Assembly (NCBI GenBank): GCA_016125555.1
Contig: WGLN01000004.1
Location: 248,001 to 312,000 of the forward strand
DNA from: Porphyrobacter sp.
Lineage (GTDB): Bacteria > Pseudomonadota > Alphaproteobacteria > Sphingomonadales > Sphingomonadaceae
DNA: 64,000 nucleotides
Direction of reading: 5' to 3'
Positions 7,339 through 15,591 of this stretch are shown one piece after another. The position numbers were made by a program, and so were the translations under genes. Numbering within the stretch: the stretch's first letter is position 1; the number at the start of each line of letters is the position of its first letter. The notes under the pieces were generated by a model. The model saw only the letters and a program-made list of their open reading frames with translations. It was not told the origin of the DNA and did no database searches.

Positions 7339-8946
7339 CTAATCCTCGCTTGCCCAGCCTGCACGCAGTGGCCCGGCGCCTGCTTGTATCTCGACGCTGA
7401 GACCCGCGCCGCGCAGCCGCTCGGCAGCGGCTTGCGCCTCGGCCTCCTTGCCGGTCAGCACCACGGCGCGCCCGGTGCGCTGCGCCGCCCAGGCGACGAG
7501 GGCGAGCGCCTCGTTGCCCTCGGCGGTCGGCGCGTCCTCGGCGAAGGGGATTGTCGCGGCGAGCGGCACGGGCGGCGGGATCAGCTCGACCGTCCATTCC
7601 GGCTCGGTCGCGGCGATGCGCGCCTCGAGCGTGCGATAGGCATCGAGCCCGGCGTCCCCGAGCCGCTTCGAGCGCACCAGCGCGCGGCGGCGGTTGCGGT
7701 CGATCAGCACCTCGCTCTCGGGCACCCCGGCGGCGAGCGACAGTCGCGCGGCGAGCGACTGCATCCGCGCCTCGGCGGCGGCCTGCTCGGCGGCGCGGGT
7801 GGCGGAAAGCTGCGCACGCTCGGCCGCGCCCGCGCCGGTCTCGGTCTGGGTTTGGGTCAGCGTGAGGTTGACCGGACGCCCGAGCCGCTGGCTCAGCGCG
7901 CGGGTGATCTCGGCCTCGGCGCCCGGGCGGATGACGGGGGTGAACATGATCGCGCTCACATCGAGCGGGTCGGTGCCGAAGTCGATCTGCACCGCGTCGA
8001 GCTGCGCGGGCCGCTCGAACCGCTCGCGGATCGCGTCGCGCACCACCCGCTGGGCGTTGGTTTCCCACGCGATCTGGTTGAGCGAATAGCCCAGCGGAAT
8101 CGCGAGCCCCACGAACACCACCAGCAGCGCGACGTTCTGGAACATCGTGTTGCGCGCCGAAAGCGCGGTGCGGAAACCGTAGAGCTTGGCCATCGCGAAG
8201 GCGGTCAGCGCAATGGTGATGAGGTTGGTGACGAACAGCAGCAGCGCGCCCGAGAAGACCGTCCAGTTGGTGGTCGCCAGCCCGAAGCCGACCACCGCGA
8301 GCGGCGGCATCAAGGCGGTTGCGATGGCGACGCCGACGATCGTGCCCTCGCGCCCGCGGATCATCGCATAGGCGCCGGCGAGCGCGGAGAACAGCGCGAC
8401 GAACAGGTCGAACAGGTTGGGCCGGGTGCGCGCGGCGATTTCGGTGGTGATGGTCTGGATCGGCGAGGGGAACACCAGCGCCGCGCACAGCAGCACCGCC
8501 AGCACGCTGCCGACCGCGAGGCTGCGCGCGGACTGCTTGAGCCACTCCCAGTCGCCGATCGCCAGCGCGAAGCCCAGGCCCATGATCGGCCCCATCAGCG
8601 GCGAGAGCAGCATCGCCCCGATCACCACCGCCGGCGAGGACAGCAGCAGGCCGAGGATGGCGATGCCGCCGCTCATCGCGGTCATGAACAGGTATCTTTC
8701 GGACAGCGCGCAGTCCTCGCGCCGCCGCGCGATCACCTCGGCCTGGTCGACCTGGCCGATGACGCTTTCGTTCCACCAGTGGCGCAGGCTGCCGAACACG
8801 CCGGCAAGTCCGCCCGGGCCGGGTGCGGCGTCCTTCGCGCCGGCCGCAGAGGTCGGCGGGGTCTCGTCCCCGGCGCCCGGAGCGAGCGCGACGTCCTCGG
8901 CCCCGATATCGGCCCCCGGCTGGGGCGCGGTGGCGGTTTCGTTCAT
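7339..8946 (-). CDS. DUF389 domain-containing membrane protein
   Basis: This 535-residue protein has an acidic N-terminal region (1-80). A block of membrane helices with the DUF389 signature follows: GGIAILGLLLSSPAVVIGAM, then LLSPLMGPIMGLGFALAIGD, and later GVAIATALMPPLAVVG. The C-terminal half is soluble, Ala/Arg-rich, with two repeats resembling periplasmic domains (DRNRRRALVRSK). The family (TIGR00341-like) is of unknown function. It diverges from telA across a 210-base intergenic region that probably holds both promoters. Confidence 0.87.
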   Translation of the reverse strand: MNETATAPQPGADIGAEDVALAPGAGDETPPTSAAGAKDAAPGPGGLAGVFGSLRHWWNESVIGQVDQAEVIARRREDCALSERYLFMTAMSGGIAILGLLLSSPAVVIGAMLLSPLMGPIMGLGFALAIGDWEWLKQSARSLAVGSVLAVLLCAALVFPSPIQTITTEIAARTRPNLFDLFVALFSALAGAYAMIRGREGTIVGVAIATALMPPLAVVGFGLATTNWTVFSGALLLFVTNLITIALTAFAMAKLYGFRTALSARNTMFQNVALLVVFVGLAIPLGYSLNQIAWETNAQRVVRDAIRERFERPAQLDAVQIDFGTDPLDVSAIMFTPVIRPGAEAEITRALSQRLGRPVNLTLTQTQTETGAGAAERAQLSATRAAEQAAAEARMQSLAARLSLAAGVPESEVLIDRNRRRALVRSKRLGDAGLDAYRTLEARIAATEPEWTVELIPPPVPLAATIPFAEDAPTAEGNEALALVAWAAQRTGRAVVLTGKEAEAQAAAERLRGAGLSVEIQAGAGPLRAGWASED

Positions 8947-9156
8947 CGCGCGTGTTCTGCATCATTGTACATGGCGCCAGCCCTAGCCCGCCGCGCGGAG
9001 CTTGCCAATCGGGGCGCCGAGGGGCGATAGCGATGGACGCGGACCCGCGATCCGCAGTAGCCTCGGCTGGAAACTTGAAAGGCGTGTTTTAGATCACTAA
9101 TACAGTTGGACTGCCCTGCGCCCCGGCGCCGGGCCGCTAGGGAGCACGAAAGAGGC

Positions 9157-10374
9157 ATGAGCACCGAAACCCAGACGGCGACCAAGACCGCCACCGACTT
9201 CTCGCTCACCCCGCCCGATCCGGTGCCCGAGGTCGCGCCCGAGCAGGCGGCGGGCCTCGTGCCGGTCACCGCCGAGCAGAAGTCCAAGCTCGACACCAAG
9301 GTCGATGCCTTCGTCGCCGATCTCGTCTCGGCCGATGCCAATTCGCCCGAGTTCGGCGAGAAGGTCGACCAGATCACCCGCATGGGGCAGGAACAGATCC
9401 GCGCGGCGGCCGCGATGTCGAACCGCTTCCTCGACCGCCCGGTGCGGGCGATGGATTCCGATGGCAGCGTGGGCAAGGACCTCGCCGAACTGCGCCGCAC
9501 CGTCGAGGACCTCGATCCGGGCCGCAAGGGCAAGCTGTCGGGTCCGCGCAAGATCCTCGGCATCATTCCCTTCGGCAACAAGCTGAAGAACTATTTCGAC
9601 AGCTACACCAGCGCGCAGGGGCACATCAGCGCGATCCTCCAGCGGCTGGAAAGCGGCAAGAAGGAGCTCCACCTCGACAATGCCGCGATCGATACCGAGC
9701 GGCAGAAGCTGTGGGCCGCGATGGGCGAGCTGGAACAGATGATCCACATCGCCAAGACGCTGGACGCGCGGCTGGAGGCCAAGGCGCAGGAGCTCGACAG
9801 CTCGGACCCGGCCAAGGCCAAGGCGCTGCGCGAGAGCGCGCTGTTCTACGTCCGCCAGCGCACCCAGGACCTGCTGACCCAGATGGCGGTCAGCGTGCAG
9901 GGCTACCTCGCATTGGATCTCGTCAAGAAGAACAATGTCGAACTGGTGAAGGGCGTCGACCGCGCCAGCACCACCACCGTGGGCGCGCTGCGCACCGCGG
10001 TGACGGTCGCGCAGGCGATGACCAACCAGCGGCTGGTGCTCGGCCAGATCACCGCCTTGAACCAGACCACCAGCGACATCATCGATTCGACCAGCACCCT
10101 GCTGCGCGAACAGACCGCGCAGATCCACGAGCAGGCGGCCTCTTCCACTATCCCGCTCGAAACGCTCCAGCGCGCCTTCCAGAACATCTACGACACGATG
10201 GACGAGGTCGATAATTTCAAGGTCCGCGCGCTCGATTCGATGAAGCAGACCGTCACCGTGCTCTCCGCCGAGGTCGAGAAGTCCAAGGGCTACATCGCCC
10301 GTGCCGAGGGGCAGGCGCAGGCGCAGGCCAAGGTCGCCTCGCAGACCCCGTCGCTGCTCGCGCTGGACAAGTAG
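9157..10374 (+). CDS. telA: Toxic anion resistance protein TelA family
   Basis: The 405-residue product matches the TelA/KlaA family (coiled-coil rich, no membrane segment). It has PGRKGKLSGPRKILGIIPFGNKLKNYFDSY in its first third, then long helices through QRTQDLLTQMAVSVQGYLALDLVKKNN and a C-terminal AFQNIYDTMDEVDNFK block. The family was named for tellurite resistance on plasmids, but chromosomal members are linked to envelope stress. The ATG at 9157 has AGAGG just upstream and is preferred to the in-frame start 17 codons earlier. The stop abuts the ATG of the next gene. Confidence 0.92.
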   Translation: MSTETQTATKTATDFSLTPPDPVPEVAPEQAAGLVPVTAEQKSKLDTKVDAFVADLVSADANSPEFGEKVDQITRMGQEQIRAAAAMSNRFLDRPVRAMDSDGSVGKDLAELRRTVEDLDPGRKGKLSGPRKILGIIPFGNKLKNYFDSYTSAQGHISAILQRLESGKKELHLDNAAIDTERQKLWAAMGELEQMIHIAKTLDARLEAKAQELDSSDPAKAKALRESALFYVRQRTQDLLTQMAVSVQGYLALDLVKKNNVELVKGVDRASTTTVGALRTAVTVAQAMTNQRLVLGQITALNQTTSDIIDSTSTLLREQTAQIHEQAASSTIPLETLQRAFQNIYDTMDEVDNFKVRALDSMKQTVTVLSAEVEKSKGYIARAEGQAQAQAKVASQTPSLLALDK

Positions 10375-11193
10375 ATGCCCGACACCACCCGCGAATCCGA
10401 TCGTATTCTGCGCGAGGCGAAGACAAGCCTTGCGGTGCAGCGCGAGGGCGGCACGCACCGGCCTGCGCCGCGCGGAGCCAGCATCGGCAAGGGCTCGGCC
10501 GAGCTCAAGATGAAGGCGCTCCTCAAGAAGGTTCGCAACATCGCGCTCGCAGTGGTGGCGATCTGGGTGGGTGCGGGCATTTTCAGCGCGGTGATCGGCC
10601 CGCTGCTGTTCTGGGGGTTCATGGCGACGCTGGTCGCCACCGTGGTGGCGGTCGGCGTGCTCGGGGTCTTCCCCCGGGTCAAGGTGCCCAAGCGCGCCGA
10701 ACTCAAGCAGGGCAATCCCGGCCAGATGGTCGCGCGCACCGAGATCTGGCTCGAGGCGCAGCGCCCCGCCCTGCCCGCGCCTGCGCAGGTGCTGGTCGAC
10801 CGGCTCGGCGTCCAGCTCGACGCACTGGGCCTGCAGCTCAAGGGGCTCGACGGCGACCACCCGGCGATGGCCGAGGTGCGCGAACTGGTTGGCGAATACA
10901 TCCCCGAGACGATCGACGATTACCGCAAGATCCCCGCGCACCTGCGGGGGGAGGAATATGCGGGCAAGACCGCCGACCAGCGCCTCACCGAAAGCCTCGA
11001 AAAGCTCTCGGGCGAAGTGGACCGGGTGACGCGGAAGCTGGCCGAAGGCGCGCTCGACGACCTCGCGATCAAGAGCCGCTATCTCGAATATCGTTATGGC
11101 GGGGCGGAGGCGTTGGAAGACATGAGCGGAATGCCCGACACCGGCGTGCCGCTGCCCGATTTTGCCGCCGCCCCCGCCAAGCAGGAGCGCTGA
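10375..11193 (+). CDS. XpaC-like membrane protein paired with TelA
   Basis: The ATG follows the telA TAG with no gap, so the two are translationally coupled. The 272-residue protein has a basic N-terminus, two adjacent transmembrane helices at about 52-98 (AVVAIWVGAGIFSAVIG, then MATLVATVVAVGVLGVF), and a long helical cytoplasmic tail. The layout of two helices plus a helical domain next to telA matches the xpaC-telA pair of Firmicutes. I assign the XpaC-like label by context and topology, not by clear sequence recognition. Confidence 0.7.
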   Translation: MPDTTRESDRILREAKTSLAVQREGGTHRPAPRGASIGKGSAELKMKALLKKVRNIALAVVAIWVGAGIFSAVIGPLLFWGFMATLVATVVAVGVLGVFPRVKVPKRAELKQGNPGQMVARTEIWLEAQRPALPAPAQVLVDRLGVQLDALGLQLKGLDGDHPAMAEVRELVGEYIPETIDDYRKIPAHLRGEEYAGKTADQRLTESLEKLSGEVDRVTRKLAEGALDDLAIKSRYLEYRYGGAEALEDMSGMPDTGVPLPDFAAAPAKQER

Positions 11194-11197
11194 GCCG

Positions 11198-11497
11198 ATG
11201 CGCGTCACGCTCCCCCACGATCTCCCCCGCGAGGAGGTGCGCCGGCGGCTGCACGACCACGCTCACGAGATCGGCGAGTTCTTCCCCCCGGGCCTCGCGA
11301 AGGTCACCACCGCCTGGCGCGGCGAGGACCGGCTCGACATCGCCGCCGAGGTGATGGGCATGACCATCCCCGGCGGGGTCGACATCGGCGAGGGCCACGT
11401 GGTGATCGAGATGGACCTGCCGATGCTGCTTTCGGTGATGAAGGGCCCGCTCGAGGCGGCGGTGAAGAAGGAAGGCCAGCGCCTGCTCGCGCCCTGA
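11198..11497 (+). CDS. Polyhydroxyalkanoic acid system family protein (PHA_gran_rgn)
   Basis: This 99-residue protein starts at ATG 11198, four bases after the previous stop. It reads RVTLPHDLPREEVRRRLHDH, then IDIGEGHVVIEMDLP and a C-terminal AAVKKEGQRLLAP. This is the pattern of the small family found near polyhydroxyalkanoate granule genes (TIGR02610). Its function is unknown. No PHA synthase or phasin is in the window. It is the last gene of the telA unit. Confidence 0.75.
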   Translation: MRVTLPHDLPREEVRRRLHDHAHEIGEFFPPGLAKVTTAWRGEDRLDIAAEVMGMTIPGGVDIGEGHVVIEMDLPMLLSVMKGPLEAAVKKEGQRLLAP

Positions 11498-11535
11498 CCC
11501 GCAGCGCCCCTCCAATTGCTTTCCCTGATTTGATC

Positions 11536-11553
11536 TGTCACAATTATCGGACA
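11536..11553. promoter_or_regulatory. TGT-N12-ACA palindrome upstream of bphO (PpsR/CrtJ-like site)
   Basis: The spacer before the heme oxygenase gene contains CTGTC-N10-GACAG, which includes TGT-N12-ACA, the consensus for the PpsR/CrtJ redox and light repressor of phototrophic proteobacteria. It lies about 88 bases before the bphO ATG in a short AT-richer stretch. The spacing and symmetry are exact. The assignment to PpsR is inference, as no ppsR gene is in the window. Confidence 0.45.
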
Positions 11554-11640
11554 GCGAATCTTGCCTAACTTGCTTTACGCGACGGGCGTGCAAGGCAGAC
11601 CGGCAATTCTGCCCGTGGTGGGCAGGGAAAGTGTGGTCGG

Positions 11641-12237
11641 ATGGCGGGACGGCACAGGGCAGCGGCGGATGACCACCTGCGCGCACAGCTGCGCGCCGCG
11701 ACCATGGCCGCGCACGATCTCCTCGACGAAGCGATGCAGGCGGCGAGCGGCTGGCAGCGGCGGGGCGACTATGCGCGCTTTCTCGAACTCCAGCACGCCG
11801 CGCGCGCGCCGCTCGAGGATTGGCTTGCCGCCCATGCGCCGCCCTCGCTCCAGCCACCCCGCCAGACCCCGCTGATCGCCCGCGACCTCGCCGCGCTCGG
11901 CCGGCGCGTTCCGCCGCCCGCCCCGCTGTTCACGATGGGTCGCATCGGCACCGGACATGCGCTGGGTGCAGCCTGGGTGCTGGCCGGATCGGCGCTCGGC
12001 AATCGCAGCATCGCGCGGCAGGTGGCGCGCATCGGCGCGGGCACGTGGCCGGTCGCCTTCCTCGGCGACGAGGCCATGCCCGCCTTCTGGCAGGCACTGC
12101 GCACGCGCATCGAACAGCGCGCCGCGCCGGACGAGGCCGCAGGCGCGACCCACGCGGCCGAAGCGGTGTTCGCGTATTTCCTCGCCGTGGCCCAGGGCCC
12201 GCAATCCCTTGCGGCCGGGCAAGGCGCGCTGCCGTGA
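11641..12237 (+). CDS. bphO: Biliverdin-producing heme oxygenase (bacteriophytochrome partner)
   Basis: The 198-residue product resembles BphO-type heme oxygenases. It has LRAATMAAHDLLDEAM, with the likely proximal heme histidine His25, and the distal-helix motif VLAGSALGNRSI, where glycines normally sit over the heme. The enzyme opens heme to biliverdin IXalpha, the chromophore of the phytochrome encoded next. Its TGA overlaps the GTG of bphP by three bases (GTGA), so the pair is one operon with coupled translation. Confidence 0.9.
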   Translation: MAGRHRAAADDHLRAQLRAATMAAHDLLDEAMQAASGWQRRGDYARFLELQHAARAPLEDWLAAHAPPSLQPPRQTPLIARDLAALGRRVPPPAPLFTMGRIGTGHALGAAWVLAGSALGNRSIARQVARIGAGTWPVAFLGDEAMPAFWQALRTRIEQRAAPDEAAGATHAAEAVFAYFLAVAQGPQSLAAGQGALP

Positions 12238-14780
12238 ATCTCCACCAGCGGGACGACGCGCTGACCGCCTGCGAGAGCGAGGCGATCCACCATATCGCCG
12301 CAGTGCAGGGGTTCGGCGCGCTGATCGCCGCACAGCCGGATGGCAGGCTCGCGCATGCCTCGGAAAATGTCGCGGCGCTGCTCGGCCTGGCCGCACAGCC
12401 CGCCCCGGGGACACCGCTCGCCGAGGTCTTCGCCGCGCCGGCGCTCGCGACGCTGGAGGATGCGCTGGCGCGCCTCGGCGATCTCGACATGCCCGAGCGC
12501 CGCTTCGGCCTCGACCTCGCCGGCACTGGAGCCCGCTTCGACTGCGCGGTGCACATCAGCTGCGGGCTGCGGGTGATCGAGTTCGAGCCCCACGCGGGCA
12601 ACGACTTCGCCGACCATGTCAGCATGATCGTGCCGGTGATCGCCCAGCTCGAGGCGCTCGGCGATGCGCAGGCGCTGTGCGACACCGCCGTGCGGCTGGT
12701 GCGCCAGATGCTCGGTTATGACCGGGTGATGGTCTATCGCTTCCACCCCGACGACAGCGGCGAGGTGGTGGCCGAGGAGGCCGCCGAGGGGATGGAGCCC
12801 TATCTTGGCCTGCGCTATCCCGCTGCCGACATCCCGCGCCAGGCGCGCGAGCTGTTCCGCCGCAACCGCTTCCGGGTGATCGCCGACATGGATGCCCCGG
12901 CGGTGCCGATCATCCCCGCGCTGGGGCCGGAGGACACCCCCCTCGACCTGTCGATGAGCATGCTGCGCGCCCATTCGCAGATGCACCTTGCCTATATGCG
13001 CAACATGGGGGTGCGCGCCTCGCTCGCCATCGCGATCGTCCGGCACGAGCGGCTGTGGGGCATGATCTCGTGCCACCACCGAACGCCGCGCTTGCCGCCC
13101 TTTTCACTGCGCACCGTCGCCGAGCTGCTCAGCCAGACCTTCTCGCTGATGCTCGATCGCATCCTGGTGGCGCGCGCCGAGGAACTGCGCGAGCGGGCCC
13201 GGACGCTGTCCGACGGGCTGCTGCTGCGCCTGGCTGGCGGGCTGGCGCTGGCGGACAGCCTGCCGCTGATCGAGGAACTGCTCGGCAAGGCTGTGCCGCA
13301 CGACGGGCTGTCGCTACTGGTCGAGGGCGAATACCGCGCCAGCGGCGCCGCGCCGGATGAGGCCGCCTTCCGTGCGGTCGCCCCGCTGCTCGCAAGCACG
13401 CTGGGCGGCGGGGTGCACGCCACCACCCGCCTCGCCGACGAACTGCCGGGGGCCGAGCCCTTCGCCGGCGTCGCGGCGGGCGCCTTGGTGCTGCCGCTGT
13501 CGCGCGCGGGACGCGATTGCCTGGTGCTGTGGCGCCGACCGCTCGACCGGACGATCACCTGGGCGGGCGATCCCAACAAGGCGCGCGCCGCGCCGGGTGA
13601 GCTGCTCCAGCCGCGCGCCAGCTTCGCCGCGTGGCGCGAGATCGTGCGCGGCCGCGGGGCGGAATGGACCGGCGAGCAATGCGAGATCGCCGCACGCCTG
13701 CGCCGCACCCTGATCGAGGTGGTGCTGCGCATGAACGAGGAGGTCAGCCGCGAACGCGCACGCAACGCCGAGCAGCAGGACCTCGTGATCGCGGAACTCA
13801 ACCACCGGGTGCGCAACATCCTCGGGCTGATCCGCGCGCTGGTCGGCCAGTCGCAGCACGAGGCGCTGTCGGTGCCCGGCTTCGCCGCGATCCTCGGCGG
13901 GCGGATCGCCGCGCTTGCCGCCGCGCACGAGAACCTGACCGCCAAGAACTGGGGCCCGGCCTCGCTCAAGCGGCTGCTCGAGACCGAGCTTGCGCCCTAT
14001 GGAGGTGCAGGCCGCGCGCGGGTGGCGATCCATGGCGAGGACGCCGCGCTGGGTCCCGAGGCCTATACCGTGCTGGCGCTGGTGGTGCACGAATTGGCGA
14101 CCAATTCGGCGAAATACGGCGCGCTGTCCGCGCAGGCGGGGCAGCTCGACCTGCGGCTCGCGCGGACCGCCTTCGGCGACCTGTCGCTGCAATGGCGCGA
14201 GGCGGGAGGCCCCCCGGTCAGCGCACCGACCCGCGAGGGCTTCGGCTCGACCATCATCCGCCGCTCGGTGCCGCACGACCTCGGCGGCGAGGCCGATATC
14301 CGCTTCCGGCTCGAAGGCCTCGAGGCCGATTTCCTCGTGCCCGCGCGCCATCTTGCCGCCGCCGCTCCTTCGCCCGCGCGCGCCATGGCCGAACCCGCGC
14401 CTGCCGCGAGCGAGCAAGGACCCGCAGCGGCCCTGGGCGTGCCGGCGCGGGTGCTGGTGGTCGAGGACAGCATCATCATCGCGCTCGACACCGAGGAGAA
14501 CCTGAAGCGCCTCGGCGTCGCCGAGGTGCGGGTCGAAAGCAGCGTCGCCGGCGCGCTCGCCGCGATTGCCGAGAGCCCGCCCGATTTCGCGGTGATCGAC
14601 TTCAACCTCGGCGGCGAGAGTTCCGAACCCATCGCCGAGGCGCTGCGCGCCGCCGGGGTGCGCTTCGTGCTGGCGACGGGCTATGCCGACGGCTCAGGCG
14701 GTCTCGAACGCCTCGGCGCGGCGGCGGTGCTGCGCAAGCCCTACGGCACGGGCGATATCGCCCGGGCGCTGGCAGTATAG
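12234..14780 (+). CDS. bphP: Bacteriophytochrome HWE histidine kinase with fused receiver domain
   Basis: The start chosen is the GTG overlapping the bphO stop, giving 848 residues; in-frame sequence further upstream is shadow of bphO. Cys13 in TACESEAIH is the expected biliverdin attachment site. A PAS domain follows, then a GAF domain with YPAADIPRQAR (near 194) and WGMISCHH, and a PHY domain with WAGDP and the tongue motif PRASF (near 460). An HWE-type kinase comes next (AELNHRVRN near 520, VVHELATNSAKYG). A C-terminal receiver (738-848) has the phosphoacceptor Asp in VIDFNLGG and the Lys of RKPYG. It senses red/far-red light. Confidence 0.95.
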   Translation: MNLHQRDDALTACESEAIHHIAAVQGFGALIAAQPDGRLAHASENVAALLGLAAQPAPGTPLAEVFAAPALATLEDALARLGDLDMPERRFGLDLAGTGARFDCAVHISCGLRVIEFEPHAGNDFADHVSMIVPVIAQLEALGDAQALCDTAVRLVRQMLGYDRVMVYRFHPDDSGEVVAEEAAEGMEPYLGLRYPAADIPRQARELFRRNRFRVIADMDAPAVPIIPALGPEDTPLDLSMSMLRAHSQMHLAYMRNMGVRASLAIAIVRHERLWGMISCHHRTPRLPPFSLRTVAELLSQTFSLMLDRILVARAEELRERARTLSDGLLLRLAGGLALADSLPLIEELLGKAVPHDGLSLLVEGEYRASGAAPDEAAFRAVAPLLASTLGGGVHATTRLADELPGAEPFAGVAAGALVLPLSRAGRDCLVLWRRPLDRTITWAGDPNKARAAPGELLQPRASFAAWREIVRGRGAEWTGEQCEIAARLRRTLIEVVLRMNEEVSRERARNAEQQDLVIAELNHRVRNILGLIRALVGQSQHEALSVPGFAAILGGRIAALAAAHENLTAKNWGPASLKRLLETELAPYGGAGRARVAIHGEDAALGPEAYTVLALVVHELATNSAKYGALSAQAGQLDLRLARTAFGDLSLQWREAGGPPVSAPTREGFGSTIIRRSVPHDLGGEADIRFRLEGLEADFLVPARHLAAAAPSPARAMAEPAPAASEQGPAAALGVPARVLVVEDSIIIALDTEENLKRLGVAEVRVESSVAGALAAIAESPPDFAVIDFNLGGESSEPIAEALRAAGVRFVLATGYADGSGGLERLGAAAVLRKPYGTGDIARALAV

Positions 14781-15580
14781 GCGGCGCGCACCAGCAGCGT
14801 CACGCCCGCACCGGAGAAATCGCAGGCCGAAAGCGCCGGCGCATAAAGGCATTCGCCCGCCGCGGCGCGGGCCGTGCCGTCCAGCGCGGCGACCTCGCCT
14901 TCAAGCGGCAGGGCAAGCAGCGCATCGGCCCACGCCTCCCGCGTCGCCGCGTCGGGGGCGCCCGCAATCCGCTCCAGCCGGAAATGCGGGCCCTCGACCA
15001 GGACCTGACCGCGAGCCGCGACGCTGCCGCGATGCTCCGCCGCGTAGGGCGCGCCCTCGGCCACCGCCAGCGCGCGGTCGAGATGCAGTTCGCGCGGGCG
15101 GCCATAGTCGTAGAGGCGGAAGGTGGTGTCGGAATTCTGCTGCACCTCGACCAGCGACAGGCCCGCGCCGATCGCGTGGACCGTGCCCGCGGGCAGGTAG
15201 AAGATGTCGCCCGCACGCGCCGGATGCCAGGCGAGCAGGTCCTCGATCGTGCCGTCGCGCGCCGCGGCGGCGATTTCTTCCGGCGCGACCGCGCGGGTGA
15301 AGCCGATCGCCAGCCTGGCGTCGGCCTCGGCATCGAGCACCAGCCAGCACTCCTCCTTGCCCGCCTCGCCGGCGAGCGCCTGCGCGTCGGAAGGGTGGAC
15401 CTGCACCGAGAGCTTTTCCGAGGTGAACAGGTATTTCACAAGCACCTGCGGCAGTTCGGGCGGCGGTTCGAACCAGATTTCGCCGATCCGCTCCCCGTGC
15501 GGAGCGGCGAAGGGGGCGGGCAGGCGCTCGCACCCCCAGGGCTTGGCGACCATCCGGGTGGGGAGCTGGTGCGCGGTCAT
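14741..15580 (-). CDS. manA: Class I mannose-6-phosphate isomerase (cupin)
   Basis: The 279-residue product interconverts mannose-6-P and fructose-6-P. It shows RMVAKPWGCE, KLSVQVHPSDAQA (zinc ligands), GKEECWLVLDAE, and DIFYLPAGTVHAIGAGLSLVEVQQNSDTTFRLYDYGR, all typical of type I PMI. It starts 11 bases after the manC stop on the same strand, so manC and manA form an operon. The frame is open upstream into manC but that part is shadow. Its last 40 bases overlap the 3' end of bphP convergently. Confidence 0.9.
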   Translation of the reverse strand: MTAHQLPTRMVAKPWGCERLPAPFAAPHGERIGEIWFEPPPELPQVLVKYLFTSEKLSVQVHPSDAQALAGEAGKEECWLVLDAEADARLAIGFTRAVAPEEIAAAARDGTIEDLLAWHPARAGDIFYLPAGTVHAIGAGLSLVEVQQNSDTTFRLYDYGRPRELHLDRALAVAEGAPYAAEHRGSVAARGQVLVEGPHFRLERIAGAPDAATREAWADALLALPLEGEVAALDGTARAAAGECLYAPALSACDFSGAGVTLLVRAAYTASARAISPVP

Positions 15581-15591
15581 TCCCGGAAGGC

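Noticed and set aside
11820..12233. N-terminal extension of the bacteriophytochrome
   Set aside because: It is the shadow of bphO in another frame. The GTG at 12234 places the chromophore Cys at residue 13, as expected.
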